In this document: positions 5,201 through 6,595 of the stretch, one piece after another
Layout: every line of letters begins with the position of its first letter
Numbering within the stretch: the stretch's first letter is position 1
Source of the DNA: an uncultured Oscillospiraceae bacterium
GTDB lineage: Bacteria > Bacillota > Clostridia > Oscillospirales > Oscillospiraceae
Reading direction: 5' to 3'
Assembly: GCA_934646175.1 (NCBI GenBank)
Contig: CAKUEI010000085.1
Span: forward strand, 1 to 6,595
DNA length: 6,595 nucleotides
The notes under the pieces: generated by a model
What the model saw: only the letters and a program-made list of their open reading frames with translations
What the model was told of the DNA's origin: nothing
Databases searched by the model: none
Made by a program: the position numbers and the translations under genes

Positions 5201-6292
5201 ATGAAATTAGGAATCGTGGGCCTTCCCAACGTGGGCAAGTCGACCCTTTTCAACGCTATCACCAACGCCGGTGCGGAAAGCGCTAATTACCCCTTCTGCA
5301 CCATTGACCCTAATGTGGGCATCGTGGCCGTGCCGGATGCCCGGCTGGATTGGCTCAGTGACTTCTACCATCCAAAGAAGACCACCCCCGCCGTCATCGA
5401 GTTTGTGGACATCGCCGGTCTGGTGAAGGGCGCCAGTCGGGGCGAAGGGCTGGGCAACAAGTTCCTCGCCAACATCCGCGAGACCAACGCCATCGTCCAT
5501 GTGGTCCGCTGCTTTGACGACGACAACGTCATTCATGTGGAAGGCTCCACTGACCCCCTGCGCGACATCGGCATCATCGACCTGGAACTGATCATGGCCG
5601 ACGTGGAAATGGTGGAGCGCCGCATTGACAAGGCAACCAAGGCCGCCAAGGGCGACAAGAAGTACCTGAAGGAGGTCGAGGTGTTCTCCGCCCTGCGGGA
5701 CTGGCTCAACGACGGCAACTCCGCCCGCAGCTTTGACTGCGACGAGGACGCCGCCGAGATCATCGCCACCTCCGAACTTCTGTCCCTCAAGCCGGTGATC
5801 TACGCCGCCAACCTGGACGAGGCCGGCATCGCCGACTATGAAAGCATCTCTTACTACCAGCAGGTGGCGGAGTTGGCCGCGAAAGAGGGCGCTCAAGTGA
5901 TTCCCGTCTGCGCCAAGACCGAGGCGGAGATCGCCGAGCTGGACGGCGAGGATAAGGCCATGTTCCTGTCCGAGCTGGGGCTGAAGGAGTCCGGTCTGGA
6001 CCGGCTGATCAAGGCAAGCTACCGGCTGCTGGGCCTCATCTCCTTCCTCACCTCCGGCGAAGATGAGTGCCGCGCCTGGACCATCACCCAGGGCACCAAG
6101 GCCCCCCAGGCCGCCGGTAAGATCCATACGGACTTCGAGCGCGGCTTCATTCGGGCCGAGGTGGTGGCTTTTGAGGACCTGAAAGCCTGCGGCACCATGG
6201 CCGCCGCCCGGGAAAAGGGTCTCGTCCGCAGTGAGGGCAAGGAGTACGTCATGCAGGACGGTGATATCGTCCTCTTCCGGTTTAATGTCTGA
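5201..6292 (+). CDS. ychF: redox-regulated ATPase YchF (OLA1/Obg-like ATPase)
   Basis: This 363-residue cytoplasmic P-loop protein belongs to the nearly universal YchF/OLA1 family, which hydrolyses ATP rather than GTP and binds ribosomes. It is linked to oxidative-stress responses and translation quality. The Walker A/G1 loop is GLPNVGKST (residues 7-15). Switch II is DIAGLVKGASRGEGLGNKF (D70 onward). The G4 position reads NLDE (204-207) instead of the NKxD of GTPases, the change that gives ATP preference. A helical insert (~residues 130-195) and a C-terminal TGS domain (~280-361, ending VMQDGDIVLFRFNV) complete the usual order and length. The ATG at 5201 is fixed by family homology from residue 2. 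It is transcribed alone from the promoter at 5047-5075, with a strong terminator 8 bp after the stop. It is undamaged, in contrast to its upstream neighbours. Confidence 0.97.
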   Translation: MKLGIVGLPNVGKSTLFNAITNAGAESANYPFCTIDPNVGIVAVPDARLDWLSDFYHPKKTTPAVIEFVDIAGLVKGASRGEGLGNKFLANIRETNAIVHVVRCFDDDNVIHVEGSTDPLRDIGIIDLELIMADVEMVERRIDKATKAAKGDKKYLKEVEVFSALRDWLNDGNSARSFDCDEDAAEIIATSELLSLKPVIYAANLDEAGIADYESISYYQQVAELAAKEGAQVIPVCAKTEAEIAELDGEDKAMFLSELGLKESGLDRLIKASYRLLGLISFLTSGEDECRAWTITQGTKAPQAAGKIHTDFERGFIRAEVVAFEDLKACGTMAAAREKGLVRSEGKEYVMQDGDIVLFRFNV

Positions 6293-6300
6293 TTTTGCAT

Positions 6301-6346
6301 AAAAGGCCCCCGCGGAACGCTGAGTGCGTTCCGCGGGGGCCTTTTT
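6301..6346 (+). terminator. strong intrinsic terminator of ychF
   Basis: A perfect 20-bp stem (6301-6320 with 6326-6345) with the loop TGAGT is followed by the end of a TTTTT run. The stem includes AAAA/TTTT ends, so it could act in both directions. It isolates ychF from spoIIID. Confidence 0.95.
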
Positions 6347-6374
6347 CATATTCCGCGCATCCGGCGCATATAGA
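6346..6374 (+). promoter_or_regulatory. possible sigma-E-dependent promoter of spoIIID
   Basis: TCATATT (6346-6352) fits the sigma-E -35 consensus KMATATT. After a 14-bp spacer comes CATATAGA (6367-6374), which agrees with CATACAHT at five of eight positions. In Bacillus subtilis spoIIID is a sigma-E gene expressed in the mother cell, which makes the match meaningful. No sigma-A promoter is seen between the ychF terminator and the start codon. The -10 is imperfect. Confidence 0.45.
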
Positions 6375-6423
6375 TGCCCCAGGAACCAAAACTGCGGGGA
6401 GTGTTGCGGGTTTGAAAGGAAAT

Positions 6424-6595
6424 ATGGAAGAGCGGGCCTGTCAGCTGGCCCTTTACATCATAGAGAATCAGGCCACCGTCCGGGCCGCCGCCGGGAAATT
6501 TGGCATCAGCAAATCCACGGTCCACAAGGACCTTTCTCAGCGTCTTCCCACCTTTAACCGTCCCCTGTATCTGCAGGTGAAGCGCATTCTGGAGC
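6424..6595 (+). CDS. spoIIID: sporulation transcriptional regulator SpoIIID (5' part)
   Basis: The first 57 codons are present; the gene runs off the right edge (family length about 80-95 residues). SpoIIID is a small DNA-binding protein made in the mother cell after sigma-E activation. It switches mother-cell genes on or off, including the path to sigma-K. The helix-turn-helix is clear: TVRAAAGKFGISKSTVHKDL (residues 18-37), where GxSKSTVHKDL is the SpoIIID hallmark, followed by RLP (40-42) and a basic helix. The start is set by AAAGGA (6415-6420) just before the ATG and by the usual short N-terminus. The neighbouring ychF is separately terminated, so it is its own transcription unit. Its presence implies an endospore former. 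Confidence 0.93.
   Translation, partial: MEERACQLALYIIENQATVRAAAGKFGISKSTVHKDLSQRLPTFNRPLYLQVKRILE

Noticed and set aside
5207..6349. A 380-codon open frame on the minus strand opposite ychF
   Set aside because: It is a shadow of ychF codon usage, starts in the terminator stem, and its product (rich in VGG, LGG and HV strings) resembles no protein family.
6324..6557. A 77-codon frame starting inside the ychF terminator
   Set aside because: It overlaps spoIIID in another frame and begins within a terminator stem; the spoIIID frame has a ribosome binding site and a clear helix-turn-helix.

Overview
The window looks like chromosome of a GC-rich, endospore-forming member of the Clostridia, most likely an Oscillospiraceae-type gut bacterium (Flavonifractor/Lawsonibacter-like). 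This is an inference from GC-rich wobble positions, sigma-A promoters of Gram-positive type, a clostridial EFR1-type ferredoxin and a spoIIID gene. No mobile element, CRISPR array, tRNA or rRNA is visible, and I found no defence system or other new multi-gene system.

Layout, left to right. Positions 1-278 hold an AT-rich hairpin terminator, a possible leftward promoter and a strong rightward promoter for ilvE (279-1346, branched-chain aminotransferase). A shared hairpin separates ilvE from a convergent MATE efflux transporter (2792-1413, minus strand), which has its own promoter at 2840-2868. From about 3089 to 4936 the sequence is a cluster of gene remnants. There is a response-regulator start fused in frame to a histidine-kinase end (3089-3448). 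There is an EFR1-family flavodoxin/ferredoxin protein lacking its first ~20 residues (4209-3517, minus). Head to head with it lies a string of remnants running rightwards: a RibD/dihydrofolate-reductase-like protein with frame breaks and internal losses (4224-4636), a piece of a cupin protein (4637-4810) and an aldo/keto reductase piece (4811-4936). A near-perfect 38-bp inverted repeat sits at the head-to-head junction (4215-4252).

After a structured spacer come a sigma-A promoter and a ~120-nt leader in front of the intact ATPase gene ychF (5201-6292). This gene ends at a strong 20-bp-stem terminator. The window closes with the first 57 codons of spoIIID (6424 to the edge), preceded by a sigma-E-like promoter.

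The intact genes (ilvE, MATE gene, ychF, spoIIID) are ordinary and separately transcribed, each with its own promoter and mostly its own terminator. The most interesting signal is the ~1.9 kb decayed stretch between the MATE gene and ychF. At least four gene-to-gene or within-gene junctions there keep the reading frame. This suggests repeated deletion in what may once have been a two-component operon and a small redox-enzyme cluster, unless it is an assembly artefact.
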